A stretch of 64,000 bases of DNA, from positions 62,001 to 126,000 of the forward strand of contig JASJFT010000036.1 of the NCBI GenBank assembly GCA_030770425.1, in the 5' to 3' direction. Position 1 is the first letter of the stretch, and every line of letters begins with the position of its first letter. A program made the position numbers and the translations under genes. Below are positions 1 through 11,585 of the stretch, one piece after another. Under the pieces are notes generated by a model. That model worked only from the letters and a program-made list of their open reading frames with translations. It had not been told where the DNA came from and did no database searches. Source of the DNA: Darksidea phi. Its lineage: Eukaryota > Ascomycota > Dothideomycetes > Pleosporales > Lentitheciaceae.

Positions 1-1
1 G

Positions 2-1414
2 GATTGGCATTTCGTCACCGAAACATTTCAGTTTGCGGATTACCTGGATGTGTATACGACCACGAATGAGGTCGTGCCGGACAAGGAGAAGAGAGAGATA
101 ACGGGGGGGTTTATACTGGCGGATGAGGGGAAGCTGTTTGGAGATGTCGGCGCATCGCTATTGGGTCTAACGCCAAACTCCGCAATACTGACATCCCTTC
201 ACAACGTTGGGATTGTCCCTTCCACAAGCTGGACGTTATCGAACGACTCGCTGTGCTTGGGCTGTATGGATGGAAGCTCTTCGAAGGGCGACTTCCAGAT
301 CTTCAAACCCGCCGATAGGGAAAGGGACGACAAATTACCTTGTTTGATACAGACGAAGGTTGAGGCGCTAAACTGGCATCCAAATCCCAACGTTGAAGGC
401 GCCACAATAATTGGCAAGAGCTTTATGGCATGTATCGATCCGGGAGTTAAGTTTATGGTGTTGCCGAATGATGCGAGGACGACATTTAAGAAGATTGTTG
501 AGAGGGGTGTGAAAGGCGAGTTTGAAGACTACATTCTCTTCAAGGGTCCGCCGAAGGAAGATGTGGGGTTGTTGACGGTCAAGTTGGAGGGTGGACTTGA
601 GGTCAATGTCACGGTTCCTGGAGCCGGCAAAGCCGGGGCGGAGGAAAAGGGTGAATGGCAAGTCGCCATCGGCAAGGGAGGATGGGGTGCTTATGGGAAC
701 CAGACGTTTGTGCTAGGGAAACCGTTCACAGACCACGTTGTCCTACGCTGGGATGGGGAGAAGCAGGAATACGGCATCGCCAACCTAAATACCGATCCCA
801 ACCGCAAACCGGCCGTAAAACCGCTCGGCTGCGATGAATTCCCAAAGGCTACAAAGAGCGGTAACAGCAAAACAACCGGAACAGGCATCTTCATCGGTTC
901 TGTCCTAGGCGCCTTTACAGGCGGCCTCCTCTTCGCTCTCGCGCTCCTCTTCTTCTTCCGCCGTGGCCGCAAAACCACTTTCTCCAAATACGAACCCCTC
1001 GGCGACACGGTCCCCATGCGAGCGATCCCCTCGGACCGCCGTACAGTAGATTCGTGGATGAGTGGCGCGTTGAGTCCGCCGCCGCCGAGTGTAGGTGCTA
1101 CTGTGGGGTCGAGCTATAGGGATGCGACGGCGTCACGGAGTGGGAGTAGGATGGGAGAACGGGATGGTATGGGGGCGGATATGGGTATGGGCATGGGTGT
1201 GACGATGAGTGGTGGTGGTGGTGGCGGTGGTGGACTGGGGTTGGGTGTAAGGGAGGTTAATAGGGAGCCGGTTATGGTGGCGGATACTGCTGTTTACGAG
1301 AGTTCGAACAGAGAGGTTTTTGAGGCACCTGAAGGGGGGACGGCGTATCCGACAAAGAGGGAAAGGCTGGAGATTTGGAGCCCTGATTTACGACAGGAAG
1401 ATGGTAATCAGTAG
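2..1414 (+). CDS. membrane-anchored pepsin-like aspartic peptidase, 3' part
   Basis: The frame is open from base 2, so the 5' end lies outside the window; about 470 C-terminal residues are visible. They look like the C-terminal lobe of an A1-family (pepsin-like) protease: a strand carrying a possible second catalytic Asp (CIDPGVKFMVLP), a closing region (FVLGKPFTDHVVLRWD) like the family's usual ILG-type C-terminal strand, and scattered cysteines. One hydrophobic segment at about fragment residues 294-318 is followed by a basic stop-transfer run (RRGRK) and a Ser/Gly/Met-rich tail with polyglycine. This suggests a type I protein at the surface or in the secretory pathway with a cytosolic tail. 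The second motif reads D-P-G instead of D-T/S-G, so activity is uncertain; a non-catalytic homologue is possible. It converges on the next gene with only 94 bp between stops. Confidence 0.6.
   Translation, partial: DWHFVTETFQFADYLDVYTTTNEVVPDKEKREITGGFILADEGKLFGDVGASLLGLTPNSAILTSLHNVGIVPSTSWTLSNDSLCLGCMDGSSSKGDFQIFKPADRERDDKLPCLIQTKVEALNWHPNPNVEGATIIGKSFMACIDPGVKFMVLPNDARTTFKKIVERGVKGEFEDYILFKGPPKEDVGLLTVKLEGGLEVNVTVPGAGKAGAEEKGEWQVAIGKGGWGAYGNQTFVLGKPFTDHVVLRWDGEKQEYGIANLNTDPNRKPAVKPLGCDEFPKATKSGNSKTTGTGIFIGSVLGAFTGGLLFALALLFFFRRGRKTTFSKYEPLGDTVPMRAIPSDRRTVDSWMSGALSPPPPSVGATVGSSYRDATASRSGSRMGERDGMGADMGMGMGVTMSGGGGGGGGLGLGVREVNREPVMVADTAVYESSNREVFEAPEGGTAYPTKRERLEIWSPDLRQEDGNQ
1211..1233 (+). 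repeat. GGT trinucleotide run coding polyglycine
   Basis: A short near-perfect GGT microsatellite inside the cytosolic tail of the aspartic-peptidase-like gene. It adds a glycine run and is likely to vary in length between strains. Confidence 0.8.
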
Positions 1415-1508
1415 ACCATAGTGAGCAATTTTTTGGGGGCAAAGATCTGGTTGGATGCGCTTGATTTGATGACTTTTATTCTAATCTGTTTTACTACGGA
1501 ACAGCGGC

Positions 1509-3330
1509 TTACAGATGTGGCAAGTAGTTCGACCACTCCGGCGTCTTGTATATAGCTTCCGGCGCCCTTCTCAGACTGATAAAAGCCTCCACCACGATAA
1601 ACACACGGGCGAGGATGAACAAGGGTGTTACGACACTCGCTAAAGTCCATTTCACCGCCTTGTTATTCCTGATAAAATGCTCCAGATGCTCGAAAGCCTT
1701 GATTCTCTGGGTAGCCAGAAAGAACAGCGCGAGAAACACGCCAGTCGCACCCGTAGCCAGTGAGCATGCAATCCAAAGCCAGCGCTCTCCTTGCGTAGGG
1801 AAGTAATCGTTCCAAGCGCTGAGATGCAGACCGCCGTACGCGGCGCCGGCAAATGCGGCTATGGACTTGAGGGCGTCACGGTGGATGTTTACGCTACCAA
1901 GGTAGGAGAGGCCGGGAAAATTGGGAACGTGGTCTGCAATGTATATGAGTTCGCCAACGAAGACGCCGAGGGAGGACGTAGTAAAGAAGAAGTTGCGATA
2001 TTCAGGGCGCTTCTCGCATTCAATCCAAAGATCGTCGACGAGCACATTCGCTAAGCGCCAGCGCTCAATCGCGCAGTCCGGTAGGGGTTCGTGCTTATCG
2101 CAGTCTTTTAGGGCGCGGCGACAGTAGAACTTTGAATGGCGGAGGCCGTGATGCGGCTCTTGTAAGCGCAGGAAGACATCATGTTCAGAGGCTATCCTGA
2201 AAGATTGCCCGGGGATCACATAGCTCATACGATGAGCGTCGCCCGCAACCTCGAAGCTTTTCAATGGTCCAATGAACTTCTTTGGGTCGAGTGCACCAAT
2301 TGAGCCGATCGAGAAGTGTGTCTTACCAGTTTTCTTGGGTTTGGCGTCGGTCTTGGTTTTCTCTTCGCTGTTGGGGACAGTGGGGGTGATGGGTGTATTG
2401 CCTCGCTGTGAAGGTGGCGTATAGTCCATACACCTTATCTCGCTGATAAAATCGGTGGGATGCTGCCAGCAAATCGGACTGCACATAAACATGGTCGAGA
2501 CGAACTTGTCCATCCATTCTTCGCGGCGGACTAGGCTCGGGTCTTTGATGTCAAGAGGTTTGCTCCACCACAGAGCGTATAGGGCAAAGGCGCAAATGAC
2601 ATGGCCAATGGTGTTGATCTCCAGTAGTGTGACCGGTAAGCGTTGCTGCACTCGAGCGATAGTCTGGATGATCATCCAACCTGCCTGCAGAACGACAATA
2701 AACTTGGCGAGTCCGTCGGCCTTGCTTTTGTCTTCGATCTGATTTCTGGGCACTTCAGGTAGCCGTCCGAGGAAGCTCATTAAACGCACACCTTCTGCCG
2801 TCACATTTAATCGAGGGTTGCCAGCGATGCAGTCGCCCGTTTCGATACGGACTCCCCCCATGGCGGCGAAGTAGCACTGTGTAATGGACCATTCTCGAAG
2901 TTGTTGCTCGGAGCTCCAGCACGGGTTGGTTCCCTGCGACTGTCAGTTTCAACAATCGGCATTCTCTCTCGTCTTGGTTACATACATTTGTTTTCCGATA
3001 CTTGACGTCCTTTTGGATTTCGCGCCGCAGCCAACTCGCCGTAAGGTACTGGGCGAAGGCTGTCGATACCACCAGCTCTGGCGCAAAGATGCCCAGCAGA
3101 ATCCACCGCAGCCGCCTCGTGTTCCTGTCTCTGAGCCTGGAGTCCTCGCAAGGTACATTAAGATGCAGTGCCGACCAGACGCAAATTGTCAGAGTCAAGA
3201 CGCAGGACAGTATCAAATCCCAGGTTCCACGGAAATTCGGCGCTTGGTACCATGCCGTCAGCTCCCCCTCCCCCGCAGACGAGGCGCTCCTGCGCACAAG
3301 AAGAGAGGCCGTTAACAGAATAAGAAACAT
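1509..3330 (-). CDS. fungal multi-pass membrane protein of unknown function
   Basis: Two exons are visible: 2986-3330 and 1509-2933, with a phase-0 intron at 2934-2985 (GTATGT donor, CAG acceptor). They give at least 589 residues with several hydrophobic segments near the start, in the middle (around LPVTLLEINTIGHVI) and at the C terminus, where three or four helices can be seen. The pattern, including a GTWDLILSC-type segment near the N terminus, is one I associate with a fungal-specific family of multi-pass proteins of unknown function; I know no reaction for it. The start is uncertain: the frame stays open upstream to about 3492 without an ATG and keeps family-like sequence (LCECAHLS) before the chosen Met, so a further 5' exon is likely. 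Confidence 0.65.
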
Positions 3331-3979
3331 GGATAAATGCGCGCACTCGCAAAGAACAAAGACGGAAAGAACTAAGGTGTCGTGGAGCAGACATAGCTGC
3401 AGTTGGCTGGCGAAAGGTTGGCCGCCTGAAGGATGGCCGCCTAATGGCTCGGTTTGTTCACGCTGCAGGGCAGGGGTGCTGGAATAGCGACATCATTCGT
3501 TGTTGAACCCCCAGATCTGGGGGCTAGGACAAATTTTGGCGGCACATTCGAGCAAGTAGTGTTTCGTATGTAGTTGGACTAGCGCTTAGCAGGAGTGAGG
3601 TAAGACGACGTTTGAAACGAACGGTCCAGACGTAGATTGGCCCGTGCGCATCGTCAACGCTCAAGCTCCGAAGCTTCACGGAACGCACGACACCACCAGC
3701 GTAAAGGTCTGGAGAAACCCGCAATGCCTGCCCCCGCAGCCGAGGACGGTACCGGCCCTGTGGTGACCCGGGGTTGTTGTCGGCCATGCTTTTTTCGGCA
3801 TGGGAGCCGAGGGCATGGTGGGGATCCGAAGCCCTATACCGCACAGGTCTGCGCAGCTACAGCAGCAGATATAAGTATGTTAGTGTAGCTGGCATAAAAT
3901 TGAGAAGATCGACATACAGGGACATTCAAAACTACTACTAGAGTCTATTCGAAACCAAGGACAGATATCCGCTGCGATC
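3331..3979. other. intergenic, divergent 5' flanks
   Basis: Upstream regions of the membrane-protein gene and of scytalone dehydratase. The first 160 bases may hold a missing 5' exon of the membrane protein. I see no other convincing coding sequence. Confidence 0.5.
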
Positions 3980-4621
3980 ATGGCCAAGCAACAGTTGAAG
4001 CCTACCTTTGATGGTGAGTGACAGTATTGCGTGGCCAAAGCTCCGGACGGTATTGACCAGAAGCAGATGTGATGGGCTGCCAGTCAGCATGCTACGAGTG
4101 GGCGGACAGCTACGACAGCAAGGTAGGACGGCCCCCTGCGGACATTGGGCACAGATGCTGATATGGCATAGGACTGGGACCGTCTGCGCAAGTGCATTGC
4201 GCCTACGCTGAAGATTGACTACCGCTCTTTCCTCGACAAGATCTGGGAGTCGATGCCCGCCGAAGAGTTCGTCGCCATGGCGTCGGACCCCGCGGTGCTG
4301 GGCAACCCGCTGCTGATGACACAGCACTTCATTGGCGGCACACGCTGGGAGAAGGTCTCGGACGATGAGATGGTCGGCTACCACCAGCTTCGTGTGCCGC
4401 ACCAGAAGTACACGGACGAGTCGCGTACCAAGGTTGCTGTCAAGGGCCACGCCCACAGCTTCAACAAGCACTGGTACAAGAAGGTGGATGGCGAGTGGAA
4501 GTTTGCGGGCCTCTGTCCCGACATCAGGTGGTTCGAGTACGACTTCGACAAGGTCTTCTCAGAGGGCCGGGACAGCTTTGGGGAGGCAAAGCAGGCCTCG
4601 GGCATCCCCGCAGAGGCATAA
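3980..4621 (+). CDS. SCD1: scytalone dehydratase (DHN-melanin synthesis)
   Basis: Three exons, 3980-4013, 4067-4122 and 4172-4621, give 179 residues, close to the roughly 170-residue fungal enzyme. It dehydrates scytalone to 1,3,8-THN and vermelone to 1,8-DHN in the cytosol. Family features are all present: [12 protein letters not shown] with the catalytic Tyr/Asp pair, the second catalytic Tyr in IDYRSF, the His of MTQHFIGG, and the His-Ser-x-Asn set in [13 protein letters not shown]. Exon 2 was started at 4067 because that restores the conserved [10 protein letters not shown] run; the next AG at 4088 would delete it. The coding sequence is much more GC-rich than the neighbour upstream. No other melanin gene is visible nearby, so it is not part of a cluster within this window. 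Confidence 0.95.
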
Positions 4622-6602
4622 GTGGCTGGCGCGGCGTGGCGTGACGGGCTGACGAGCGGATATGGATGACACACGGAATGCTCTCGTGGTGATGGGACAC
4701 GGGGACCAGGATACCAACAATACCAAAGTGTCTTGAATGCTGTGCCTGTTGACTTGGCTGTGATGAGCGTGAAGTGACGAGAACGGAGGGGTCAAGGGAA
4801 CAGCAACGATTAGCCTGGTCGCATCTCGCTGTGCTTGGTGTGTACCACGGACGCGGGCATTTGGTCTGCGGCCGACGCTGTCGACGACGACGCACTCTCA
4901 TGCACGAAGCCTCATGCACGAGGTGGCTCCGTCCACGGTCGCTCGACGCCTCTGTTCGGCTAGGAGGACGCTAGCGGCCAGGACCATGGCGACCGCACCG
5001 TTAGGCAGGGCGCTGCAGCCAGTCGCAGCGGGCGGAGAGGATCGCAGCAGGATCGACGGCTGCACGCTCTGGAGAGGCGCGCAGGCAGCGATCGAGCGAT
5101 CAAGCGATCGAGCAGATGCGGTGGGTCGGGGCCCTGGGTGAGAAGGTGGTGGTCCGCCAACGAACCGCGGCCTCTGCAAGCATGGGGGCGGGCGCGGCTA
5201 TTAATAACGCGGCCGGAGGGGCGAGGAGCAGCATGTCGGCCAGATCGCGACGCAGCAGGGCTGCCACGCTGCATCGTCGAGGCGAGCACCAGGCCGGCCA
5301 ACGAACGGGCTGGGTTAAATGGAGGCATCGAAGATCGTGAAAGCTTAGTTCAGCCCGCTGGACGATGCGCCTCTCCCCAGGTTCGGCGCGCTCCAATGTT
5401 TTGCTACCGGCTGGCCGCCACATGACTTTTGCGGATTCGCCGGCACTGGGCCGCGAGATTCGTTGAAAGGGCCGGGGGGTTGCTCGTCGCCGGCCTCTGC
5501 CTTCTTTTTCCCACATACCCCTCCTCACCTCCGCTCTGCACCCTCTCTGCGCGACCGCCTGCGCGCCGTGTCTGATCGCTCGTCCTGCGTTTGTTTCCCT
5601 TCGGCTGCGTGTGCGTCGTCGTCTCCGGTCGCTGGAGCCTGTGGCCTTTTGCGAGGGTGCGTACCTCCCAGTCCCCGTCCGCCGTTCACAATTTTCTTCA
5701 CTGCTTGGCGGCCGCCTGCACAACCCCGTCTGCACGCGCCCCATCGCTCGCATCTGCATGGCGCGTTGCTGGAGGGCCTCGTCTGCCCGCCGTGGAGTCT
5801 GCATGTCCTGGTGGTGTGTGCGCTGCGTCGCCGCCGCATGGGTAGCTGGGAGCTTGGGGAGGGGCCTTGAGCTGGGAGCTGTCGCGTCGCCGCGCCGCTG
5901 CGAGCAGCACAAAGAGCAGCGCCGTCTCCAGCTCGCCCGCCCGCCGCGCCCGCCATTGAACCGTCGCCGCCGCCGGCGCTGCTGCTGCTGCTGCCACTCC
6001 TCCCTGCGCGCTGCCCGTGCCGCCTCACGCTGCCGCTCAATGCCGTCACGCATGTGATTGCCTCGTGCAACCCGTCCGCTGACCTGCGCAGATCCGCGAG
6101 CCTCGTTCCTGTCTCGAGAGCTTCACCCACCCCACGACACCTCGACGGCCCCTTCGTTCACTCCCTCGTCCGCTCCATCGTCCCCCCCTCCCCCCCAGCA
6201 GCGCGTCCTCGGCGTTGCCCGCCCAGCGTTCCCGCCCTGCGTCTAGAGAGCAAGCGTCATCATTCGCTTCCCGCCTGCCCGCTGCCGCGCCCGCGTCCTT
6301 GCGCCTGTCCTCTGTGCCCACACACACCCCCCACCGCGCCTGCCTCACGACAGCTCGCTGCGGTAATAGAAGTCGGCCTGCTTCGGTAAGTGCTGCCTGC
6401 CCCGGCGCCCTGCCCTTCACCTCGCCTCCGCTGCTCGCCCACCCGCCCCGTTCCACCCGCACTAATCCACACCTTCTACGCCCAGCTCGATATAAAGCAC
6501 CTCCACTTCTCCGACTATCTTAGACACGACACTCTTATTTCCAGCCCCGCTCCCGCCCCCGGCTCGATTCTTTCTTTCGCTTGATCTTCAGCTTCAGCGA
6601 CC
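4622..6602. other. GC-rich intergenic region and pyrimidine-rich 5' leader
   Basis: About 2 kb without a convincing gene. From about 5450 the plus strand becomes C/T-rich, as in the leaders of strongly expressed fungal genes, and leads into the RRM-protein gene. Long frames on both strands here are Arg/Pro/Ala-rich and overlap each other, as expected by chance in high-GC DNA. Confidence 0.5.
6386..6485 (+). other. predicted 5' UTR intron of the RRM-protein gene
   Basis: A GTAAGT donor, a CACTAATCC branch-like site and a CGCCCAG acceptor delimit a 100-nt C/T-rich intron about 115 bases upstream of the start codon. This is prediction only; there is no transcript evidence here. Confidence 0.5.
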
Positions 6603-8689
6603 ATGAGCTTCCAGAACTACGACCAGTTCCCCGGCCAGCCCACGGGCGAGCAGACGGGCGCGCCCGCCGCGCAGCCCGACATGGGCCCGCAGATGGACAC
6701 CCCCGGCGCCGGCTTCCCCGCGGGCAACATGGGCGCCCCCGTTGGCCCTTCCCAGGACGGCCAGCAGGACGGCAGCGGCAAGACGACCCTTTGGTGAGCT
6801 TCCGCCCCCGCGCCGACGCTTGCGCCTTGCGATGCGGTGCGCCATTGCCACCCGAGCCCAGCTAACACGCGCGCAGGATGGGCGAGCTCGAGCCGTGGAT
6901 CGACGAGAACTTCGTGCGCAGCATTTGGTACAACATGGGCGAGAACGTCAACGTCAAGATGATCCGCGACAAGTTCTCCGGGTGAGTGGGCAAACAATTT
7001 GCGCCGCCATTACAGCGCTAATCATCGCGCAGCAGCAATGCTGGATACTGCTTCGTTGACTTCTCCAGCTCCGCTGCCGCTTCCAAGGCTCTTACATTGA
7101 ATGGCCAGCTGATTCCCAACTCCAACCGTCCCTTCAAGCTGAACTGGGCCTCTGGTGGAGGCCTCGCCGATCGAAGGTGAGTATTCGTTACAACACGCGC
7201 GCTTGACCAGAGCGTGCTAACTAGCAGCAGCCGCGACGATCGCGGTCCCGAATACTCTATCTTTGTCGGTGACTTGGGGCCCGAGGTCAACGAGTTCGTC
7301 CTCGTCCAATTGTTTCAAAACAAGTTCCCCTCGTGCAAGTCGGCCAAGATCATGTCGGACCCCATCTCCGGAATGTCGCGCGGCTATGGGTTCGTGCGAT
7401 TCACCAGTGAGGAGGACCAGCAGAAGGCTCTCACTGAGATGCAAGGCGTGTACTGCGGCAACCGACCCATGCGCATCAGCACTGCGACCCCCAAAAACAA
7501 GAGCGGCGGACCCGGCGGGCCCGGCATGGGCGGCATGCCTCCTGGCGCCGGCGCCGGCGGCGGTGGCCCAGTCGGCATGTACTCGATGGGCGCTCCTCCC
7601 ATGGGCTACTACGGCGGCGGCGCTCCCCAGCCGATGAACCAGTTCACCGACCCCAACAACACCACCGTATTCGTCGGCGGCCTGTCCGGCTATGTCACCG
7701 AGGACGAGCTACGCTCCTTCTTCCAGGGCTTTGGCGAGATCACGTACGTCAAGATCCCCCCGGGCAAGGGATGCGGCTTCGTTCAGTTTGTGCAGCGGCA
7801 CGCTGCCGAAATGGCCATCAACCAGATGCAAGGCTATCCCATCGGCAACTCTCGCGTTCGTCTCTCCTGGGGCCGCAGCCAGAACAACTCTGGCCCTGCT
7901 GGCACCCCTTACCGACCCGCGCCCCCGCCCCCGGTCTTCCCCACCATGGGGATGCCACCGAGCCACCCTTACGGCAACTTTGCACCAATGAAGGTAGGCG
8001 ACGCGCCCGACTCGGCTGACGGCTTTTACTGACTTCGGTGGTAGTAAGCACATTCTTTCCTCTCTCATTGCACGGCGCGCACCTCCATGATTATCCCGGT
8101 TGGCTTCTCCAACGACCCTTTTCACGACTGCCCGTAATGACTTAGCGATCTCTGGTCTTCTTTTACTCCTGGGCGGTTCACAAAAGTTTCGATTTGACGA
8201 CTCCAATCTTTGGGATGTCTAGAGGGGACTTTGTATAACAGCTACCGCCGGTTCATACCTGGCTTCGTACGGAATTTGGGTTGTAGCTAGTTTCTTCAGC
8301 ACGGGTTGGATGCTTTCTGCCTTTCCTTACGAGTGCGCATGATTGGCATTCCAATCGACAATTCTTCCATGTTTTCGATGCTTGCCGACTTGCCTTCATC
8401 TGTTTACAGCAGCCTTGTTTCCGTACAGCGTCGTCGTTCGATTGGAGCGCTTTCGTGTTCAGCATCACTGCTTTGAGTCGATCTTCTTTGGACAGCCTAT
8501 GCTAACAGTGTGCCTAGTCCCTACATGCAGCACCAACCGCCGCTCATGCCGAACGCCATCCCGAACAGCCGTCACAATGGCATGCCTGGATCCGTCGACG
8601 GCCTTGATCACGGCATGAATGGGCTTAACTTACAGGACCAGACGAACGGCCAAGTTCATGACAACGCGTTCGCCCAACAACTCCCCTAA
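6603..8689 (+). CDS. three-RRM RNA-binding protein, Csx1/Nam8/Ngr1 type
   Basis: Exons 6603-6793, 6877-6981, 7036-7176, 7231-7993 and probably 8531-8689 give about 452 residues. Order: a Gln/Gly/Pro-rich head; RRM1 starting at LWMGELEPWIDE and containing YCFVDF; RRM2 with SIFVGDLGPEVNE and RGYGFVRF; a Gly/Met/Pro linker; RRM3 with TVFVGGLSGYVTEDEL and GCGFVQF; a Pro-rich tail. This matches the TIA-1-like Csx1/Nam8/Ngr1 group, which binds mRNA or U1 snRNP in stress-linked mRNA turnover or splicing; which role applies cannot be told. Introns 2 and 3 end in tandem NAG acceptors. The end is ambiguous: from the donor at 7994 a 51-nt intron would bring TAA at once, while a 537-nt intron keeps frame into a clearly coding last exon. 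Confidence 0.85.
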
Positions 8690-9413
8690 ACATTGGACGG
8701 TATTCATACTGATAGCTTTTGCCCGACACAGTTCCTTTTGAGACCGCAGCGACATGTTTTCACCCAGTTCATCGTCGGATACTCTTGAGGCTTTTGGCAT
8801 ACCATGGAGTCGAGGGTGAAATTCGAACTTTCTCGACCATTCTTAGCATGGCGTCTGGCGCGGATGATCGATACCCAAATATGCGGTTTTGGGCTTTGGC
8901 ATTCGCATGTTGGTGCGCGCGATTCATCATTAGAGGGTTGCATATGACCGTAGGGTCAGCTTAGCAAGTGTTCTTAATTTCCTTTTTTGCTTAGTGGATT
9001 TCTTTGGAGAAGAAGCATCGGCATGGTGGTAGGGTGTTTGGTATAGTGGCTTTTAGGCTGCCCAATGGGGATGCTTTAGTATCGAGTGGACTTGTTCGAT
9101 CTATTTTGTTTTCTGTATGCACCGTCCTGAGTGATTGTTGCTTTAGGCCTTCCCTTCCGGATAACGTAAATAGGGTCTATGTCGCTAGCGATCCACTCTA
9201 CAGAGGGGATCCAAAAGTACCCTCATGACTTCATCTGCATGGGCCAAGTATGTAGGGCAGGCAAAGTCGGTCACGCTTCGGTCGAACTTGCGACTTCCAT
9301 ATAAGATGAACACCAAGTAACGTCACTACCACCTACTACATCAGCCTTCCTCCCAGCACAACCGCTCGCTGTCGTCAGTTGCTGGCCACGAATCCTACTG
9401 ATACCCGCCTGCC
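8690..9413. other. intergenic
   Basis: 3' flank of the RRM-protein gene and 5' flank of the next gene. No coding or RNA feature seen. Confidence 0.5.
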
Positions 9414-11585
9414 ATGCGCTACGAGAACTGGGATGTGATCCTCTTTCCGAGAGACTCCCTAGTGCCAATCCAGGAGTTCAGGACCGCCTGTTATGCCTCA
9501 CAGAATGAGCGTGCGTTCATGCTCCTCCTCAGTTCTACACATAATCAGCTACTGACGCAACACTCGTAGGAGGCCGCCAGCTGTCGACGCTAACGTGCTA
9601 CATTTCCTCACTTCCTACATCAACACCATTCCGCATCTCGATCCATTCATGGGCTACGCCACCAAAACCTTCCGCTCTCATCGAGTCACGAAGGAAAATC
9701 AACCAAAGAGTGGTATACACAACGCAGGTCATTGTTGACGGCGCCAGAGTCTTGTAAGAAATGCCTCTGGCGGATCCTCATGACTGTATGCTTGATACTA
9801 ACGAGGCGCAGCCATGGCTACTACGAGATTGGCTCTAAATGGCCTCAAGAGATCAGTAAGCCACCAGCACCCTTGTAGACTAGTATACGTCATAGTACGC
9901 TGACCTCGTTGTAGTGAGCGAGAAACGATCGATCACGGACCCCCATGTCCAATCCAGCCGGCAAAGCACCTTCCTTGAATTTCCTCCTTTCCACCAGAAT
10001 GTTCTCTGGCAGAGCTCGTGGGACGCTCGCGAGCACACCGGAAGGATCAAGGTACTGCTATCGGAGCAGCTCATTCGCAAAACGAGCGACCCCGGAGAGC
10101 TAGATTTTGGAGCCGCGAATGACATTGTCTGCTTTGCTTTTCAGCATGCGCCAAGAGGTAAGTGAGAGCCACGTACGCATCAGTCCAGCTTTACCTCGAA
10201 GGCCTTCCAGACCTTCGTTACGTGCTTACAATGAGAGATATCCTCGAGCAGGCCGGCGTTTCATGGCCTATACGAAATCCGTTATACCTGCCGTCTACGT
10301 TAAATGGGATTGGGGTCCGAGGGCTATCGAGCCCACGAACGTCTATGCCATACCCCAAAACTCGCGAGTTCGCGACAGAAGTGCGAAATCTATCTCCCCT
10401 GTCACGTCATTCCCCGTCGACATTTACCAGGCCTCGAAACCCTGAGCCATACGCCAGGCCTAGGACCGACCCTCCTCCTAAGCCACCGGGCAGAAACCGT
10501 CAACTAGCGGGACCCTTCACTGACACCTTTGATGAGATGAGCATGGACAGCTGGTCAACGAGGCATAATTCCTCTCAATCGACCGCTGACGTCTCCATGC
10601 CGGACATGATTTACACAACTCCACTCCTTGGAGATCGTGATTACCCTTGGAGTGTGATGAACCCGCATCACAGCCATGATCAAGACCAAAACTTGATGAC
10701 TGGTCAGCCAAGGCAGGAGAAGAACTCTAGACAGGTGGTGGTGACCCTGCGGGATGACCAGTTGGGCCAGTTGGTACGTCATGATTTAGGACTTATGGCC
10801 GACAAAGTGTGTGCTAGACAGAGTGCTGAAGATGTTCACGCTGACTTTTGTAGATTGAGGCGATCAGCCCGCCGAAGCAATCCAGCCAGCGTCCACCACC
10901 GCCTAAGATGACGGGCATGTCTGTTACTACGCGTCCCTCAGCTGCGTCTGTGGCCCGCAAGGCGTCATATCAGGACCTCAGCATGAAGACTAAGCCGCTG
11001 TGCGCGACCGAGGCTACCCGGCCGCCAACTGCGTACCCGCATGCAAATCGCGTCCCCACACCCCACCCATTCGTCACGCAGCCGCAAATGACCTGGGATT
11101 CAGATGTTTCGATGCGGGACACCTCATCGGTATTCTCGAACATGTCACACCAGCTGCCGGAGCATAAGGCGAGCCCGGCACACATTCCATCGGCAGACGG
11201 CAACATCAAATCTAAGAAGGAGGGCATGCATCCACCATCAGAACTACCTTTAGGTCATGATACACGCCATGATCAAAGCCTGCTGCCAGAAGTCGACGAC
11301 GATAAGCAATTCATGCCGGGCCACAAGGGTATGTCTAGTATGGATAGCACAGGCCGACTGGAGAGGCAGCTGTTTAGTGCTTTGGGTGAGGAGCTAAATG
11401 GTTTCAATGAGAATATGAATCCGACGGCGGGGGCTATGGAGTCAGATGGCTTTGAGACTCCAGCTGCCAAGAGGAAGAGACGAGGGACGTTTGGCGCTGA
11501 TAGAGGAAGGAGTCCTACTACCAAGATGGTTAGGGAGGAGGCCAAAGATGTCGTCGAGGTTCCGCATTTAAGAGGTGGTGAGTGA
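9414..11585 (+). CDS. conserved fungal protein of unknown function, probably nuclear
   Basis: Six exons (9414-9510, 9570-9753, 9812-9855, 9915-10157, 10238-10773, 10854-11585) join in frame. The first 180 or so residues form a globular region: MRYENWDVILFP, a TCYISSLP strand, VVYTTQVIVDGARV, FPPFHQNVLWQSSWDAR and ELDFGAANDIVCFAFQH. It recalls uncharacterised fungal domains of the DUF7918 kind that begin with MRY and contain a TCYI strand; I am not sure of that assignment. The rest is disordered and rich in Pro, Ser, Met and Asp, and ends with a basic nuclear-localisation-like cluster (AAKRKRRGTFG). No catalytic motif is visible and I assign no function. The acceptor at 10238 was chosen because it restores HAPRDILEQAG and the phase. 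Confidence 0.8.

Noticed and set aside
4014..4090. Alternative acceptor at 4088 for scytalone dehydratase exon 2
   Set aside because: It deletes conserved residues before EWADSYDSK; the acceptor at 4066 restores them in frame.
5100..6130. Minus-strand frames of 317 and 201 codons, and overlapping plus-strand frames
   Set aside because: They overlap in several phases, are dominated by Arg, Ala, Gly and Pro, show no family likeness and lie in the GC-rich leader of the RRM-protein gene.
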